From Desulfobacteraceae bacterium (GTDB taxonomy: Bacteria; Desulfobacterota; Desulfobacteria; Desulfobacterales; JAABSP01), in NCBI GenBank assembly GCA_011390035.1, contig JAABTE010000150.1:1-6483 (forward strand): a stretch of DNA of 6,483 nucleotides, given 5' to 3'. Position numbers and translations under genes: made by a program. The notes under the pieces were generated by a model. It was not told the origin of the DNA, did not search any database, and was given only the letters and a program-made list of their open reading frames with translations. How positions within the stretch are numbered: the first letter of the stretch is position 1; every line of letters starts with the position of its first letter. Of the stretch, positions 5,498-6,483 are shown piece after piece.

Positions 5498-6313
5498 ATG
5501 CTGCTAGTCATTGATGTGGGAAACACCAACACCGTGCTGGGCATCTATGACGGACCGCGCCTTTTGAAGGACTGGCGAATCCGCACGGAGCACCGCACCA
5601 CCGCCGATGAGTTCAATGTGCTGGCCCGGGGGCTTTTCGCCGCGGACGGCATCGACCCGAAGACCGTGGGCCGCACCATCATCTCCTCGGTGGTGCCGCC
5701 CATGGTGAGCATTCTGGACAACTTCTGCCGCCGCCACCTGGGCCACGCCCCCATCTGGGTGGACGCCAAGGCCGCGGGCGGCATGCCCATCCTCTACGGC
5801 AACCCGTCGGAGGTGGGGGCGGACCGGATCGTCAACGCGGTGGCCGCCTATGAAAAATATCGCACCAGCCTCATCGTCATCGATTTCGGCACCGCCACCA
5901 CCTTCGACGCGGTGTCGGAAAAGGGCGAGTATCTCGGGGGCGCCATCAGCCCCGGCATCATGATCGCCGCCGAGGCGCTGTACCAGCGGGCCTCCAAGCT
6001 GCCCCGGGTGGAGATCTTCCTGCCGCCGGGCCAGGTGATCGGCAGGGACACGGCCGGCTCCATCCAGTCGGGAATCATTTACGGCTACGCCGGGCTGGTG
6101 GAGGGCATCGTGCGGCGGATGCGCCTGGAGATGGACCCGCAACCCAGGGTCATCGCCACCGGCGGCCTGTCGGCCCTGATGGGGCGGGTCTGCGATGTGA
6201 TCGAGGCGGTGGAAAAGGACCTGACCCTGGAAGGGCTCCGGATCATCCACGAGCGGATCCAGGCGGAGGGCCTCCCCCGCCCGGCTCACGCCGAAACCCG
6301 GCTTTCCAGGTAG
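5498..6313 (+). CDS. coaX: Type III pantothenate kinase
   Basis: CoaX phosphorylates pantothenate to 4'-phosphopantothenate, the first step of coenzyme A synthesis, in the cytosol. It belongs to the ASKHA fold and, unlike CoaA, is not feedback-inhibited by CoA; it needs a monovalent cation. Visible motifs: the N-terminal phosphate loop D6-V-G-N-T-N; pantothenate-binding and catalytic GADR (107-110, catalytic D109); DFGTATTFD (129-137) for phosphate and cation binding; GGAISPGI (147-154); and ATGGLS (220-225). A GGAAGA-type site precedes the ATG. At 271 residues it is a little longer than the usual 255-260. The extra C-terminal tail, about residues 259-271, is polar and coincides with the overlap with the convergent gene at the right edge. 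It is divergent from ktrB across a 98-bp gap. Confidence 0.97.
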   Translation: MLLVIDVGNTNTVLGIYDGPRLLKDWRIRTEHRTTADEFNVLARGLFAADGIDPKTVGRTIISSVVPPMVSILDNFCRRHLGHAPIWVDAKAAGGMPILYGNPSEVGADRIVNAVAAYEKYRTSLIVIDFGTATTFDAVSEKGEYLGGAISPGIMIAAEALYQRASKLPRVEIFLPPGQVIGRDTAGSIQSGIIYGYAGLVEGIVRRMRLEMDPQPRVIATGGLSALMGRVCDVIEAVEKDLTLEGLRIIHERIQAEGLPRPAHAETRLSR

Positions 6314-6480
6314 CCGATAAAGCCGGCCACGGAATTTTTCAGAAACCCCCGCTCCCGCGCCCGGATATCTGCGGGGATGGCGTCCCAGGCGGCCATGAGC
6401 GGGTCCTGTTCGATCAAAGCGTCGATGCAGGAGTCGATCCGGTCCGGCCCGCTCAGGCCTTTCCGGGCGGCGGCGGCCAT
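6286..6480 (-). CDS. Small hypothetical protein (64 aa, possibly 5'-partial), convergent with coaX
   Basis: I do not recognise the family. The visible product begins [20 protein letters not shown] and ends [18 protein letters not shown]. It looks like a soluble, helical protein with no cysteine motif or membrane span. The ATG is at 6480, three bases from the window edge, and the frame is still open there (CAA upstream), so the true start may lie outside. The ribosome binding site cannot be inspected. Its last 28 bases overlap the coaX 3' end in the opposite direction. Sequence complexity and length look protein-like, but a chance open frame in GC-rich DNA cannot be excluded. Confidence 0.5.
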   Translation of the reverse strand: MAAAARKGLSGPDRIDSCIDALIEQDPLMAAWDAIPADIRARERGFLKNSVAGFIGYLESRVSA

Positions 6481-6483
6481 TTG

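Noticed and set aside
3429..5507. A 692-codon open frame on the plus strand across ktrA and ktrB
   Set aside because: It runs antisense to two clearly recognisable potassium-transport genes and through the 17-bp array; its composition (His, Gln, Gly rich) is typical of a shadow frame.
5504..6289. Open frame antisense to coaX
   Set aside because: coaX has all catalytic motifs and a normal start; the antisense product is His/Asp/Gly-rich and unrecognisable.

Overview
The window is GC-rich, about 6.5 kb, and holds eight recognisable protein genes: a partial gene at the left edge, six complete genes, and a small gene at the right edge that may be partial. Codon style and gene content (a COG4087-type HAD protein, Ktr-like potassium transport, type III pantothenate kinase, a bacterial CULT-domain protein) suggest an anaerobic deltaproteobacterium of the Desulfobacterota, possibly near Desulfosarcina. 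That placement is inferred from gene content and was not tested. I see no tRNA, rRNA, insertion sequence or CRISPR array.

Layout. Plus strand, left part: the C-terminus of a DJ-1/PfpI-family protein (2-130); an 18-bp tandem array (116-295) that begins inside the last codons of that gene; a small bacterial cereblon-like CULT-domain protein (378-686); a 21-bp tandem array (698-796) running into a strong hairpin-plus-T-tract terminator (790-818); an unrecognised 89-residue protein (869-1138); a COG4087-type HAD protein (1169-1639); and leucyl aminopeptidase pepA (1679-3154). Minus strand, middle part: ktrB/trkH (5399-3984), then an intercistronic 17-bp tandem array (3849-3960), then ktrA/trkA (3824-3162), which converges on pepA with a 7-bp gap. 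Plus strand, right part: coaX (5498-6313), divergent from ktrB. Its tail overlaps a small convergent minus-strand gene at the right edge (6286-6480).

How the genes fit together. KtrA and KtrB form one potassium uptake system, a cytosolic nucleotide-binding RCK regulator and a membrane channel subunit. CoaX makes phosphopantothenate for CoA synthesis, and this kinase type depends on a monovalent cation, usually potassium. PepA removes N-terminal residues from peptides. The CULT protein keeps the complete three-tryptophan cage and the zinc-binding cysteines of cereblon's thalidomide-binding domain. It sits between a DJ-1-family gene and, past a terminator, a peptidase gene.

The most unusual features are the bacterial cereblon-like protein and three unrelated short tandem arrays (18, 21 and 17 bp) in three gene boundaries within 4 kb. 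The arrays suggest a genome prone to forming intergenic minisatellites.
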